Shown piece by piece: positions 1 to 8,643 of a stretch of 64,000 nt of DNA. The stretch is from contig JBKAGX010000001.1 of assembly GCA_046290575.1 (NCBI GenBank), positions 992,001 to 1,056,000 on the forward strand. The letters are read 5' to 3'. The stretch comes from JANQQJ01 sp046290575 (GTDB taxonomy: Bacteria > Pseudomonadota > Alphaproteobacteria > SMXS01). Position numbers and translations under genes: made by a program. Numbering within the stretch: position 1 is the first letter of the stretch; every line of letters begins with the position of its first letter. Below the pieces are notes generated by a model, which saw only the letters and a list, made by a program, of their open reading frames with translations, made no database searches and was not told the origin of the DNA.

Positions 1-125
1 ACATCAAGGCCGCGTTTCGCGCGCTTGCAAAGGAACACCACCCTGACGCCAACCCCGGTGATGAAGAAGCTGCCGAACGGTTCAAGAGTGTCTGTGCAGC
101 CTATGAGATCCTGAAAGCGTCATAA
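1..125 (+). CDS. J-domain (DnaJ-like) protein, C-terminal fragment
   Basis: The reading frame starting at base 3 enters from outside the window and ends at TAA 123-125. The 40 visible residues contain the HPD tripeptide (KEHHPDANPG) followed by the helix-III pattern ERFKSVCAAYEILK, which is the second half of a J-domain. HPD is the motif that stimulates Hsp70/DnaK ATPase. The protein stops right after the J-domain, so this is a protein with a C-terminal J-domain rather than a canonical DnaJ with zinc-finger and substrate domains downstream. What precedes it cannot be seen. Confidence 0.85.
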   Translation, partial: IKAAFRALAKEHHPDANPGDEEAAERFKSVCAAYEILKAS

Positions 126-214
126 CATGCTGCGGCTCAATCCCGGATGCCGTGTAGTTTCGTCGCCCTCCGCCGGGACCGGCAAGACCTCATGGATGCC
201 GTTAAATGGCGCGA

Positions 215-646
215 TTAAGCCAGCAGAAAATTGACGTTTGCGCTGGCGACCGGTTTTTCCGGATTATCCTGCCAGGCCGTGGCGACCACATTGGCAACCC
301 GTCGCCCGACCCGGGTGGCCCTGGCGCTGGCAAAGGTATCCTTGGGGCCACCTGAGCGCATGTAATCGACGGTGAGCGTGATGACCTTGGGCATCTTTTC
401 GGTCTCGATCTCATGGGCGATTTGAAACAGCGCAGCGAGTTCCAGCAGGGCTGCAAGCGTGCCGCCGTGCAAGGCGGGCAGGCTGGTATTGCCGATCAGT
501 TTATCGTCATAGGCCATGGTGGTAACAATCCGCCCGGCTTCTTCGCTGAGCGTGATCCCCATGAACTTCGAATAGGGCAGCGCCTCGTGCAGTTGGGAGA
601 AGTCGCCCGACGCCGTCATGTCCTGAAAGGTGTCGTAGAACGTCAT
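215..646 (-). CDS. PaaI-like hotdog thioesterase
   Basis: A 143-residue single hotdog-fold protein. The pattern LHGGTLAALLEL around residues 60-75 matches the HGG...A...D/E active-site helix of PaaI/YbgC-type acyl-CoA thioesterases. I start it at ATG 644-646 because the ATGA there overlaps the stop of the upstream gene (643-645 is its TGA), a typical translational-coupling arrangement. It is the last gene of a minus-strand operon (ABC transporter, two thioesterases). Presumed role: cytoplasmic hydrolysis of acyl-CoA thioesters; the substrate is unknown. Confidence 0.8.
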   Translation of the reverse strand: MTFYDTFQDMTASGDFSQLHEALPYSKFMGITLSEEAGRIVTTMAYDDKLIGNTSLPALHGGTLAALLELAALFQIAHEIETEKMPKVITLTVDYMRSGGPKDTFASARATRVGRRVANVVATAWQDNPEKPVASANVNFLLA

Positions 647-1110
647 GTGCCCCCATCCTCGATCATATTGATCGTGCCGCGGCCGGTGAACATGAAGGTG
701 GCCGCCGCGTTGGCGATGGGCTCGTTTTTGGACTCGTGATAGGCGATGCCGCGCACAAAGGCGATGCGTTTCGTCATCTTGTAGCATTCGGCGAAGGCAA
801 GAACATCAAGCCCCGGTGTGGCTGGCTTCATGTAGTCGATGCGCAGATCCAGTGTCGCGAAGGGTGCGGGCGTCATGTTGTAGGCCACGACGGAGGAGCC
901 GCAGACATTGTCCAATAGTGCTGAGATCGCGCCGCCCGCCAAAACACCGGTTTCCGGATTGCCGACCAGGTCGGTGTTGTAAGGAAGACGGACCGTCACA
1001 TGGCCTTTGCCGAAATCGATCACTTCGGTGCCCAGCGCATTCATATGCGGGATGTGTGTCATCCGCATCTGTGCTTTCAGGAATTTATTGGTGTTCTCAG
1101 GCTCACTCAT
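643..1110 (-). CDS. PaaI-like hotdog thioesterase (second copy)
   Basis: A 155-residue hotdog protein with the segment VLAGGAISALLDNVCG, matching the GG...D active-site helix of PaaI thioesterases. It resembles the neighbouring 143-residue protein in domain type but the two are clearly diverged, so they may act as a heteromer or on different acyl chains. The start ATG at 1108-1110 gives an 8-bp overlap with the end of the upstream transporter gene, and its own stop overlaps the next start by 4 bp. Operon membership therefore looks firm; why thioesterases follow an osmolyte-type transporter is unclear. Confidence 0.8.
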   Translation of the reverse strand: MSEPENTNKFLKAQMRMTHIPHMNALGTEVIDFGKGHVTVRLPYNTDLVGNPETGVLAGGAISALLDNVCGSSVVAYNMTPAPFATLDLRIDYMKPATPGLDVLAFAECYKMTKRIAFVRGIAYHESKNEPIANAAATFMFTGRGTINMIEDGGT

Positions 1111-2611
1111 GGCGGGTGATGCACCGCGCATCGTGCGGCAAGCGCAATCCCTTCGGGACGACGGTCCGTTCCAGCAATTCGAACATGCCCTGTGCCACCA
1201 GCGCCAAAAGGGCAGCGGGGACGGCACCTTCCAGGATCAGCGCTGTGTCCGCCAGCCGGATGCCCGTCAGGATCGGTTGGCCGTAGCCGCCCGCGCCGAT
1301 CAGCGCGCCAAGAGTCGCGGTGCCAATATTGATGACGGCGGCTGTTTTCACACCTGCAAGGATGGACCGGGCAGCCAGCGGAATCTCGACCCGGCGCAGG
1401 ATGACCCCACGGGGCAGGCCCATTGCTTGCGCGGATTCCCGCATGGCTGGCGGAATATCGGACAGTCCGGCATGCGTGTTCCGCACGATCGGCAACAGGC
1501 TGTAAAGGAAAAGCGCGATGATTGCAGGCGGTCCGCCAATACCGACCAACGGGATCATGAAGACGAACAGCGCCAGTGACGGGATGGTCTGCAGAATCCC
1601 CGTAATGGCCAGAATACCCTGCCCCAGTGACGGGTCCCGGAACGCCCAGATGCCCAATGGGATCGCCAGCAGGATCGCCGCGCCAAGCGATATGCCCACC
1701 AGCGTCAGATGATCGAGCGTGTTCTTGACCAGGCGGCCCCAGAACCCTCGCTCGGGGGCGATAGCGCTGGTGTCGAGTCTCAGAACATCACCCAGGAATT
1801 GCGACGCGGCCCGCTGTTCGGTCTCGCCATCGATGGCAACGGCGCTATTGAGCGACCGCATTGTCTGGTCGGAAATGGCCCCTTCAAGCACGTTGAGGCG
1901 CTCGATCAGTCCAGGTGCCCGCTTTGCCAGATCCAGGCGGTAGAGGATCACGGCGTCGTATCGGGGAAACAGGGTCCTGTCGTCGGCCAGCAGTCGAAGA
2001 TCATATTTTTCGATATTGGCGTCGGTAGAATACGCAACGATCACATCGGCACTGCCGGCCGCCAGCGCGCGGTAAGACAGCTCGTGTTCCATGCCCGTCA
2101 CATCCGTGTGTGGCAGGCCGTATGTCTGGCGCAGCGCGGGCCACCCATCAGCCCGGTCCATGAACTCGTTGGCGAAGCCGAATCTCAGGTCCGGGTGTTC
2201 CCTCAAGTCGGAGATTGTCTGGATCGCGGGGGCCGTGTTCTTCGGCATTGCCAGCGCATAGGTGTTGTTGAAGCCTAGCCGGGGGCCCAGTCCCAACCCC
2301 AGAGCCTCTAGCGCGGCCCTGATTTCCGCCGATGTGGTAAGGTTTTGCTCCGGCAGCAATTCGCGCGTGATGGTGCCGGTATAGTCGACATAGAGGTCGA
2401 TATCGCCGCCTTTTAGCGCATCGAAAACCACCCGCGTGCCGCCGATATCCGGCCGGTGGACGGCGTCGAACCCAGCATCCTTTGCAACATCAGCGATGAC
2501 ATAGCCCAGGATGATCGACTCGGTGAACGTCTTGGAGCCAACGGTTACGGTCTGGGCCAAGGCGGGTATGGCCGGGAGTAGAAGCGCAATGGTCACCAGC
2601 AACCGAATCAT
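1103..2611 (-). CDS. Osmoprotectant-type ABC transporter: fused substrate-binding protein and permease
   Basis: A 502-residue fusion. Residues 1-19 look like a signal peptide (hydrophobic, ending PALAQ). Residues 20 to about 275 form a QAT-family (OpuC/OsmF/ProX-like) binding protein, recognisable from TVTVGSKTFTESIILG near its start and DLYVDYTGT further on. From about residue 290 a BPD-type permease follows, with several hydrophobic segments and the EAA-like loop (MRESAQAMGLP). Such binding-protein/permease fusions occur in this family, but most that I know put the permease first. The adjacent ATPase overlaps by 4 bp and completes the importer. Substrate class: quaternary amines or similar compounds; the exact ligand is not deducible. 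Confidence 0.88.
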   Translation of the reverse strand: MIRLLVTIALLLPAIPALAQTVTVGSKTFTESIILGYVIADVAKDAGFDAVHRPDIGGTRVVFDALKGGDIDLYVDYTGTITRELLPEQNLTTSAEIRAALEALGLGLGPRLGFNNTYALAMPKNTAPAIQTISDLREHPDLRFGFANEFMDRADGWPALRQTYGLPHTDVTGMEHELSYRALAAGSADVIVAYSTDANIEKYDLRLLADDRTLFPRYDAVILYRLDLAKRAPGLIERLNVLEGAISDQTMRSLNSAVAIDGETEQRAASQFLGDVLRLDTSAIAPERGFWGRLVKNTLDHLTLVGISLGAAILLAIPLGIWAFRDPSLGQGILAITGILQTIPSLALFVFMIPLVGIGGPPAIIALFLYSLLPIVRNTHAGLSDIPPAMRESAQAMGLPRGVILRRVEIPLAARSILAGVKTAAVINIGTATLGALIGAGGYGQPILTGIRLADTALILEGAVPAALLALVAQGMFELLERTVVPKGLRLPHDARCITRHE

Positions 2612-3345
2612 ATCGCGTCAAATTCCTGCCGCTGAGCATTGATGAAGGCGCTGACGAACGGGTCCGCGGGGCGCCGCAGCAAATCATTGACCGTCCCCTG
2701 TTGCACAATGGTGCCGTTCCGCAACAGCACGATGGTGTCGGCAAAGAAGGCTGCCTCATGCATGTCGTGGGTCACCAGCACAACAGTCTTGTCCAGCCGT
2801 TGAAAGATCGCGCGCAGATCGTCCTGCAAGCCGCGCCGGATCATCGGGTCCAGCGCGCCCAGCGGCTCGTCCATCAGCAGAACCTCGGGGTCGAGCATCA
2901 GCGCCCGGATCAATGCGACCCGTTGGCGTTGTCCGCCTGAAAGTTGGCCCGGATAACGGTCCAGACCGTCCTCAGGAAAGTGTGTCAATTTGGCAAGCTC
3001 TGTTATCCGGCCATTCTGGCGCTCGGTGCTCCAGTCGAGATGTTGGGGCATCAGGCAGGCATTTTCACGGGCGGTGAGATGGGGAAACAGGCCGCCATCC
3101 TGAATGACATAGCCGATCCGGCGTCTGATAGCGGTAAGATTTGCAGCCAGCAGGGGCTCACCGTCGAACAGAAGCGCGCCGGCGCTGGGCGGAGCCAAGC
3201 CGATCATCAGGCGCAGCAGGGTTGACTTGCCGCACCCGCTGGGGCCGATCAGAACGGTGGTTTGATGAGGCCCGATACGCAGGTCCAGCGGCGCGACAGC
3301 CACTGTGCCGTCGAAAGACTTCGCGACGCCCTGCAGGTCAATCAT
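2608..3345 (-). CDS. ABC transporter ATP-binding protein (glycine betaine/osmoprotectant type)
   Basis: A 245-residue ATPase. Walker A GPSGCGKST lies at residues 34-42, the LSGGQRQ signature at 135-141 and Walker B VLLMDEP at 155-161, followed by the D-loop ALDP and a switch histidine (VTHDMHEA). It is the first gene of the operon: its TGA overlaps the start of the fused binding protein-permease (ATGA). It lacks a C-terminal CBS pair, which OpuAA/ProV-type ATPases carry for ionic-strength sensing, and so resembles the shorter YehX-type ATPases. Confidence 0.92.
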   Translation of the reverse strand: MIDLQGVAKSFDGTVAVAPLDLRIGPHQTTVLIGPSGCGKSTLLRLMIGLAPPSAGALLFDGEPLLAANLTAIRRRIGYVIQDGGLFPHLTARENACLMPQHLDWSTERQNGRITELAKLTHFPEDGLDRYPGQLSGGQRQRVALIRALMLDPEVLLMDEPLGALDPMIRRGLQDDLRAIFQRLDKTVVLVTHDMHEAAFFADTIVLLRNGTIVQQGTVNDLLRRPADPFVSAFINAQRQEFDAI

Positions 3346-3372
3346 GAAAGCAACTGTAGGGGCGGATAGGCC

Positions 3373-4248
3373 CTATTGGCCAGCGTGCTGCTCCAGAAAA
3401 ATGCCGATATCCTCGGTCACGCCGGCGCGCCAGCGGAACCGGTGCGCCAGCGCCAGCACAGTGCCGGCGTGGCCAATGCCGGGATAGGCCTGCACGGCGG
3501 CTTCGACGCCAAGGGCTTCGAGCCGCGCAGCAGTTGAATAGGCATTGTCAGGCGAAACAATCGGATCGTCCTCGCCGGTAATGAAAAGGCTCGGAGGGGC
3601 TTCTTCGGAGACGAATGTCACCGGCTGACTGAGTTCGGAGTCCGCATAGCGTCCAAAGACGGCGACCAGATCGGGATCATCCTGAAGGACAGAGAGGAAA
3701 TTATAGGGCCCCGACATGCCCACCAGACCTTTAATCCGGCTATGATCGACATTGCGCTCATCCAGATAGGACCGGTCATAGGCAAGTTTGGAGGCTATAT
3801 AGGCTCCCGCGGAATGTCCCATCAGGAAAAGGCGGTTCGGGTCACCGCGATAGTCTTTCACATGCGCTTCAGCCCAGGCCACCGCCGCGGCGCCATCGTG
3901 TACAAAGCCCGGAAAGGTGACTTCAGGGTGTAGACGATAATCCGGCACGACGACCACATAACCAAGTGAGGCAAGGCACTGGGCGGCGAACAGATAGTCG
4001 TCCCGATGGCCGCGCATCCACTTGCCGCCATAGAAAAAGATGATGACCGGCAGCCGTCCTGCAATATCCGTCGGGCGGTAGACATCCAGCCGTTTTCGAA
4101 TGTGCTGGCCATAGACGATGTTCCTCGTGACCGCGAGGTCCTGCGTCGGCACAGAGGCGTTCAACACGTTCAGCGGCGTGCTGACGAGCAATTGCCGGCG
4201 CAGATACCGCAAACCGTCTTTGATCGCCGAACGTGTCGTCGTGTACAT
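3373..4248 (-). CDS. Alpha/beta hydrolase (carboxylesterase, HSL/BD-FAE-like)
   Basis: A 291-residue serine hydrolase. The oxyanion-hole motif appears as YGGKW around residues 73-77 (HGG/YGG type), the nucleophile elbow GHSAG at 144-148 gives Ser146, and GEDDP around 225-229 and GIGHAG around 258-262 supply the likely Asp and His260. No export signal is evident. The arrangement fits small esterases acting on acyl esters or formamides. It lies 27 bp upstream of the start of the ABC ATPase gene on the same strand, so it may be transcribed with that operon. Confidence 0.85.
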   Translation of the reverse strand: MYTTTRSAIKDGLRYLRRQLLVSTPLNVLNASVPTQDLAVTRNIVYGQHIRKRLDVYRPTDIAGRLPVIIFFYGGKWMRGHRDDYLFAAQCLASLGYVVVVPDYRLHPEVTFPGFVHDGAAAVAWAEAHVKDYRGDPNRLFLMGHSAGAYIASKLAYDRSYLDERNVDHSRIKGLVGMSGPYNFLSVLQDDPDLVAVFGRYADSELSQPVTFVSEEAPPSLFITGEDDPIVSPDNAYSTAARLEALGVEAAVQAYPGIGHAGTVLALAHRFRWRAGVTEDIGIFLEQHAGQ

Positions 4249-4475
4249 AAGGTAATTGGCCCTGCCTGCAGATCACATCAGGCTTTCCCAAAGCCGAAAG
4301 CCAAGTGATCTAAGGTTCAGTCGAAACTTCATGAAGATTTTATGCATTCAAGTCAAGTGTGGCGCCCTGCAACCTATGGCCCCAAAAATTGCACAGATGG
4401 TCCGATGTAATTCGCTTCTGGGAACAGGCATCCGGGTCTTTGAGCCTCTTTGTCGGCGTTTTCGGTCGCCGGCGT

Positions 4476-5159
4476 CTAGTCGGTTCCCAGGTGAATATCT
4501 GCAATGAATCCCCGGCTCTGGCTGCCGGTATCATCACTGTCAGCGGAGACTGCGATATGGCTGGGCGCGGGCGCCTCGTATCCGAACGCGTTTTTGAAAT
4601 CGGCTCGCCAGTCCACAGATACATCGCGCCATGTCTTCAATGGCGCCTGATTGCTCTCCAGCACAATGATCACACCATCGTTGAAATAGGGGTTGGGCAG
4701 CATGGTGGCTGGCGGGTGTTTGCCGCCCCAGACATAGGTGATGCTGTTGCCGGGCACCGGGGCGCCCAGCGCGCGGGCGACACCCCGGCCAATCTGTGTG
4801 AACAGGCCTGGCCGGTGACCGGCGGTTTCCGGAAACCACAAATGCACCGCAAGAGAACGGTCGTCGCCGCCTTTCTGGCTCAAATCGGTTCTTGCGGTGG
4901 CCCGATCCACGCGCCAGCGCCAGGATAATCTCTCTCCCGGTTCATCGCTGATCAGGTCCCGGTAGAGCAACGAGGTGGAGCTGTAGGTATAGACCTCCAA
5001 CCGGCCATCTTCATGGCCTATGAAGCGGGCTGGAGCACTATTGTCGAAACTAAAAGTCGACCAGCCCGCGCGCTCAAGGTCGGGTGGCGTTGGCAGGCTG
5101 CCCGCTGCCGCAGGGGCCGTGGCGAGACAGAGCGTAATAATGACGACAAACCGCTTCAT
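4476..5159 (-). CDS. Exported DUF3047 family protein
   Basis: A 227-residue protein with a clear signal peptide (MKRFVVIITLCLATAPAAAG). The mature part contains the features I associate with DUF3047: a W-R-W motif (LSWRWRVDRA), a D-D-x-A stretch (GGDDRSLAVHLWF), SITYVWGG in the middle and a C-terminal aspartate-rich segment (ADSDDTGS). The family has no established function; a beta-rich periplasmic carbohydrate-binding-like fold is a reasonable guess only. It stands alone, with about 230 bp on its 3' side that contain no recognisable gene. Confidence 0.75.
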   Translation of the reverse strand: MKRFVVIITLCLATAPAAAGSLPTPPDLERAGWSTFSFDNSAPARFIGHEDGRLEVYTYSSTSLLYRDLISDEPGERLSWRWRVDRATARTDLSQKGGDDRSLAVHLWFPETAGHRPGLFTQIGRGVARALGAPVPGNSITYVWGGKHPPATMLPNPYFNDGVIIVLESNQAPLKTWRDVSVDWRADFKNAFGYEAPAPSHIAVSADSDDTGSQSRGFIADIHLGTD

Positions 5160-5310
5160 TGGCTGTTCCTCAAGATCACACTTGATATAGGCGGAAGAGG
5201 GCTCAGGGGCAGGTCAGCATGGCTCAAAACTCTGTGATGCCGCCCTATGGTTTGACCTGCTGCCGGCGCAGCCGCATCATGCGCTGGGGGACGACAAAGA
5301 GGGGAAGACC

Positions 5311-7263
5311 ATGGCGCTCGATCATGTTTTGAGCCCGATCACAATCAACCGGCTGGAAATCAAGAACCGGGTCACGCGCACTGCCCACGGCACCAATATG
5401 GGCGACGGGGCCTTGTCCGACGATTTGATCGCTTATCACGAGGCCCGCGCCAGGGGCGGCGTCGGTTTGTCAATGACCGAGGCGTCCAGCGTGCACCCGA
5501 CCGGTCCGATGACTTTGCATGCCTGGGACGATGCGATTATTCCCCGTTACGAACTGCTGATGAAAGCGGTTGTGCCGCACGGCATGCGCATGTTCTCGCA
5601 GATCAACCATATGGGGATGTATCAGGCCGCGCCCTGGATGCGGCCCTGGTCGGCATCGGAAATCCCGCTGCCGCAACTCGGCATGGTTTCGCGTGCGATG
5701 ACCAAGGGCGAGATCGACGAGGCCGTCGACGCTTTCGCGCAGGCGGCGCGCAGGGCGCAGGAAGGCGGCCTGCACGGTGTCGAGATTCATGCGGCCCATA
5801 ATTTCCTGATCCAGCAATTCATCTGCGAGACCACCAATCACCGCGACGACGACTATGGCGGCAGCTTCGAAAACCGCATGCGGTTCTTCCTCGAAGTCCT
5901 GCATGCGGTGCGTGGCATGGTCGGGCCGGACTTCATCGTCGGCGCCAGAGTTGGACCCCATAACTTCCCAGGCGGCCTGAACGTCGACGAGCATATCGAC
6001 ATTGTGAACCGCGTGCTGAAGGAAGGCATTATCGACTATCTGAACGTATCCCATGGCAGCTCCAACAATGGTCACAAGATCATTGGCGGCATGCACGAAG
6101 ATACCGGCTATGAGCTGCCGTTCAGCGTACCACTCACCAAGCTGACGGATATTCCCACCATCGTCACAGGCCGTTTCCGTACCCTGGAAGATGCCGAGCG
6201 GGTGATCGCGTCGGGTATGGCCGATATGGTGGGTATGACCCGTGCCCACATCGCCGACCCGGACCTCGTGAAAAAGACCGTCGCGGGCCGTGCCGACGAG
6301 GTGCGTCCCTGCATCGGGTGCAATCAGGGCTGCCTGGGCGGGCTGTTTGAAGGGCAGATGGGGTGCACGGTCAATGTTGCCGTGGGCCACGAGTTGCGTC
6401 TGGGGGATGACCGGCTGGAACCGGCGGCAGCGCCCAGGAAAGTGCTGGTCGTCGGCGGTGGGCCGGCCGGTATGGAGGCCGCCCGTGTCGCCGCGCTGCG
6501 CGGCCACAGGGTCACCTTGGTGGAGGCGTCCGCTTCCCTGGGCGGCACCCTCAGGGTCGCGCGGCTGGCCCCCAAGCATGAGTCGATTGGCGATGTTGCC
6601 GATTGGCTGGAAGCCGAAATGGACCGGCGCGGGATCACGGTCCTGCTGGAAACCCGTGCCACGCCCGAGATGATCCGCGAGGTTGAACCCGATGTGGTCA
6701 TTCTGGCCACCGGGGCCAGCCCGCGCGTCGACGGCAGGATCGCTGCGCGGCCCGACCTAAAGGTAGAGGGGGTCGATCAGGACCATGTCGTCTCCACCCA
6801 GCAATTGCTGACCGGCAGGCACAACCAGATCGGCGACACCGCGCTGGTGCTGGATGATGCCGGCGTCTATGAGGCCATCGGGGCCGCCGAATTTCTGGTG
6901 GACCAGGGGGCGCATGTGACCTTCGTGACCACCCAGCCGGCCTTCGCGCCGAAGGTGCTGCCGAATATGGCGACGCCGGCGCTGGAGCGCCTTAACAGGG
7001 ATGGCCGGTTCAAGCTGGTCACCCGGGCCTATGTGGAAAAGGTGACCGAAGATGAGGTCGTTATCGGCTCGCTGGATGGCTGGCCCTCTCAGTCGGTGCC
7101 TGCCGAAACGGTGGTGCTGGTTACCGAAAACACGCCGAACAATGATCTCGCCGGGCATTTGGCCGCAGCCGGTGTGCCGATTCACGTGGTCGGCGACGCC
7201 GGCGGGCCGGAATACCTGCCCGCAGCCTTCGCGCAGGGCAATCTGGCGGGCAGGAGCGTTTAG
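5311..7263 (+). CDS. NADH:flavin oxidoreductase, OYE/2,4-dienoyl-CoA reductase type with 4Fe-4S site
   Basis: A 650-residue enzyme of the FadH/trimethylamine dehydrogenase/bile-acid-inducible BaiCD group. Residues 1-330 form the FMN TIM barrel (HAAHNFLIQQF at about 160-170, then DDYGGSFENR). Cysteines 334, 337, 341 and 352 (CIGCNQGC...C) are the 4Fe-4S ligands. From residue 377 a Rossmann domain begins (VLVVGGGPAGMEAA), followed by the NAD(P) domain. Role by family: NAD(P)H-dependent reduction of an enone or dienoyl-CoA, or oxidative demethylation. The ATG at 5311 follows a GGGGAAG Shine-Dalgarno. No partner gene is adjacent, so the substrate is open. Confidence 0.9.
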   Translation: MALDHVLSPITINRLEIKNRVTRTAHGTNMGDGALSDDLIAYHEARARGGVGLSMTEASSVHPTGPMTLHAWDDAIIPRYELLMKAVVPHGMRMFSQINHMGMYQAAPWMRPWSASEIPLPQLGMVSRAMTKGEIDEAVDAFAQAARRAQEGGLHGVEIHAAHNFLIQQFICETTNHRDDDYGGSFENRMRFFLEVLHAVRGMVGPDFIVGARVGPHNFPGGLNVDEHIDIVNRVLKEGIIDYLNVSHGSSNNGHKIIGGMHEDTGYELPFSVPLTKLTDIPTIVTGRFRTLEDAERVIASGMADMVGMTRAHIADPDLVKKTVAGRADEVRPCIGCNQGCLGGLFEGQMGCTVNVAVGHELRLGDDRLEPAAAPRKVLVVGGGPAGMEAARVAALRGHRVTLVEASASLGGTLRVARLAPKHESIGDVADWLEAEMDRRGITVLLETRATPEMIREVEPDVVILATGASPRVDGRIAARPDLKVEGVDQDHVVSTQQLLTGRHNQIGDTALVLDDAGVYEAIGAAEFLVDQGAHVTFVTTQPAFAPKVLPNMATPALERLNRDGRFKLVTRAYVEKVTEDEVVIGSLDGWPSQSVPAETVVLVTENTPNNDLAGHLAAAGVPIHVVGDAGGPEYLPAAFAQGNLAGRSV

Positions 7264-7329
7264 ATTCTGGCGCTTACCTGTATTGCCGAATCAAATCGGC
7301 ACAGGCTAAAAAGGGCCGCATGGCCTTTG

Positions 7330-7860
7330 GTGGTTGGGGCTTGGAGGGGGAGCGGTCCGATATACGACGCAAGGCAGATCGCAAATTATTTTCTTGACAT
7401 GGCGGATCAGACCGACCGTCCACTTACTAACATGCAACTGCTCAAATTACTGTTCTTTGCCCATGGATGGATGCTTGCGGGCAAAGGTAGACCGTTAATC
7501 TCGAACAACTTCGAGGCTTGGGAGTACGGCCCAGTTGTACGTGTAGTTTACGAACAATTCTCCAAATACAAAAAGAACCCGATAGCTGCACGGGCAAAGC
7601 GCGTCGACATTTTGACAGGTGAGGTTTCGACCTATGAATACAACTTCGATAGTGAGACCGAGACGTTCCTAACGACAATTCTTGATGCCTATAGTGAGTT
7701 CAGCGGGCCGGTGCTTTCAAACATGACGCATGAACCTGGTTCGCCGTGGGATCAGGTGTGGAATCGGGACGATGGAACCATCAACTTGGGTCTTCGGATT
7801 TCTGATGCAGACATAAAGTCCTATTTTGAGAGCGTTGCGCGGCGTGAAGCCAGAAATTAA
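7330..7860 (+). CDS. SocA-like antitoxin/adaptor (Panacea, DUF4065 domain)
   Basis: The protein shows the Panacea/SocA hallmark order: YDARQIANYFLD, then LTNMQLLKLLFFAHGW, then FEAWEYGPVVRVVYEQF. In Caulobacter crescentus SocA is the antitoxin of the SocAB system and delivers SocB to ClpXP. The start is uncertain: GTG 7330 is the first usable in-frame codon after TTG 7327, but family members usually begin MYDAR, and here the codon before YDAR is ATA (7360-7362), preceded by a strong purine tract (7343-7352). Base composition is lower in GC than the flanks, suggesting acquisition. The socB-like gene follows directly. Confidence 0.85.
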   Translation: MVGAWRGSGPIYDARQIANYFLDMADQTDRPLTNMQLLKLLFFAHGWMLAGKGRPLISNNFEAWEYGPVVRVVYEQFSKYKKNPIAARAKRVDILTGEVSTYEYNFDSETETFLTTILDAYSEFSGPVLSNMTHEPGSPWDQVWNRDDGTINLGLRISDADIKSYFESVARREARN

Positions 7861-7930
7861 TCACTTTTCCAGAACAAATAGGAAACGCTGCCCTTGGCAG
7901 TGGATCGGCGAATCGGTTAGAATTGTCTAC

Positions 7931-8635
7931 ATGTCGATGCTTAAGGTTCCGCCGATACATGATATAGCGCGAATTGTTCGTGCCGATGGTTCCACCCGTT
8001 TGGACGACCTCGTTAAGTACTACGAGCTTGGACCGGGAAAATTCAACTACAATCCTTCGCGCGCCGCAGGGAGAAAGCTCGTCGCCGGGACGGTACCCTA
8101 TTCCGTTGCTGTAGCGGGGTGCTACAAGACCGGCAGTCCAGCTGGATGGCACCAAAACGCTGATGTCGTGCGGCTTATTTGGAAGTGGGCAGAACACAAG
8201 GATTGTATGGCCTTCCGTATTGCGCCAAGTCCACTCAAGTTGCGCCCGGGCTTAGCGGTTCAGGTCCGCCCAGATTTCTATTATGTGGAAAGTGGCGTCG
8301 CTCGAATTGTTTGGATACAGCCTCGTTTACGCTTCAATCCAAGTAAAGATCAAATAAATATTATCGCAAGCGCCATATCTCATGCTTTTTTAAACGATGA
8401 TTTCTCAGAAGCAGAAATAGAAATACTAGATTTTAGCGCACCCTCCGAAAGCAATGAGCGGCGCCTTATATCATATAGTATGTCTGATTTGACTATTTCT
8501 GAGCCGAGGCTCATTGCCGTATTGCAATCTTTTGTCGAAGTGTTTGATGCCTTGGTCGCATCCGGATATGAGCGACCGACACGTGAGAAGAGACCACAAG
8601 CACCAGATCCTCGACAACCGGGACTGTTTGATTAG
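7931..8635 (+). CDS. SocB-like toxin candidate with C-terminal clamp-binding-like motif
   Basis: A 234-residue protein from ATG 7931 (MSMLKVPPIHD; ATG 7937 is an alternative; the frame is open back to 7826 inside the antitoxin gene). I do not recognise a catalytic domain. The last six residues, QPGLFD, fit the bacterial beta-sliding-clamp motif QxxLF. SocB of Caulobacter blocks replication by binding DnaN, and socA precedes socB in the operon there as well, so gene order, size and motif all point to a SocB-type toxin. The identity is inferred from context, not from recognised sequence similarity. The stretch 8330-8520 is visibly AT-rich against high-GC surroundings, consistent with horizontal transfer. 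Confidence 0.6.
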   Translation: MSMLKVPPIHDIARIVRADGSTRLDDLVKYYELGPGKFNYNPSRAAGRKLVAGTVPYSVAVAGCYKTGSPAGWHQNADVVRLIWKWAEHKDCMAFRIAPSPLKLRPGLAVQVRPDFYYVESGVARIVWIQPRLRFNPSKDQINIIASAISHAFLNDDFSEAEIEILDFSAPSESNERRLISYSMSDLTISEPRLIAVLQSFVEVFDALVASGYERPTREKRPQAPDPRQPGLFD

Positions 8636-8643
8636 CCTCCAAA

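Noticed and set aside
127..234. Short plus-strand ORF of 35 codons with a SAGTGKTS stretch resembling a P-loop
   Set aside because: Too short for any nucleotide-binding fold, overlaps the end of the thioesterase gene, and has no ribosome site; the match is chance.
5470..6579. Long minus-strand open frame (369 codons) opposite the flavin oxidoreductase gene
   Set aside because: Composition is that of an antisense shadow in high-GC coding DNA; the plus-strand protein has clear family motifs throughout.
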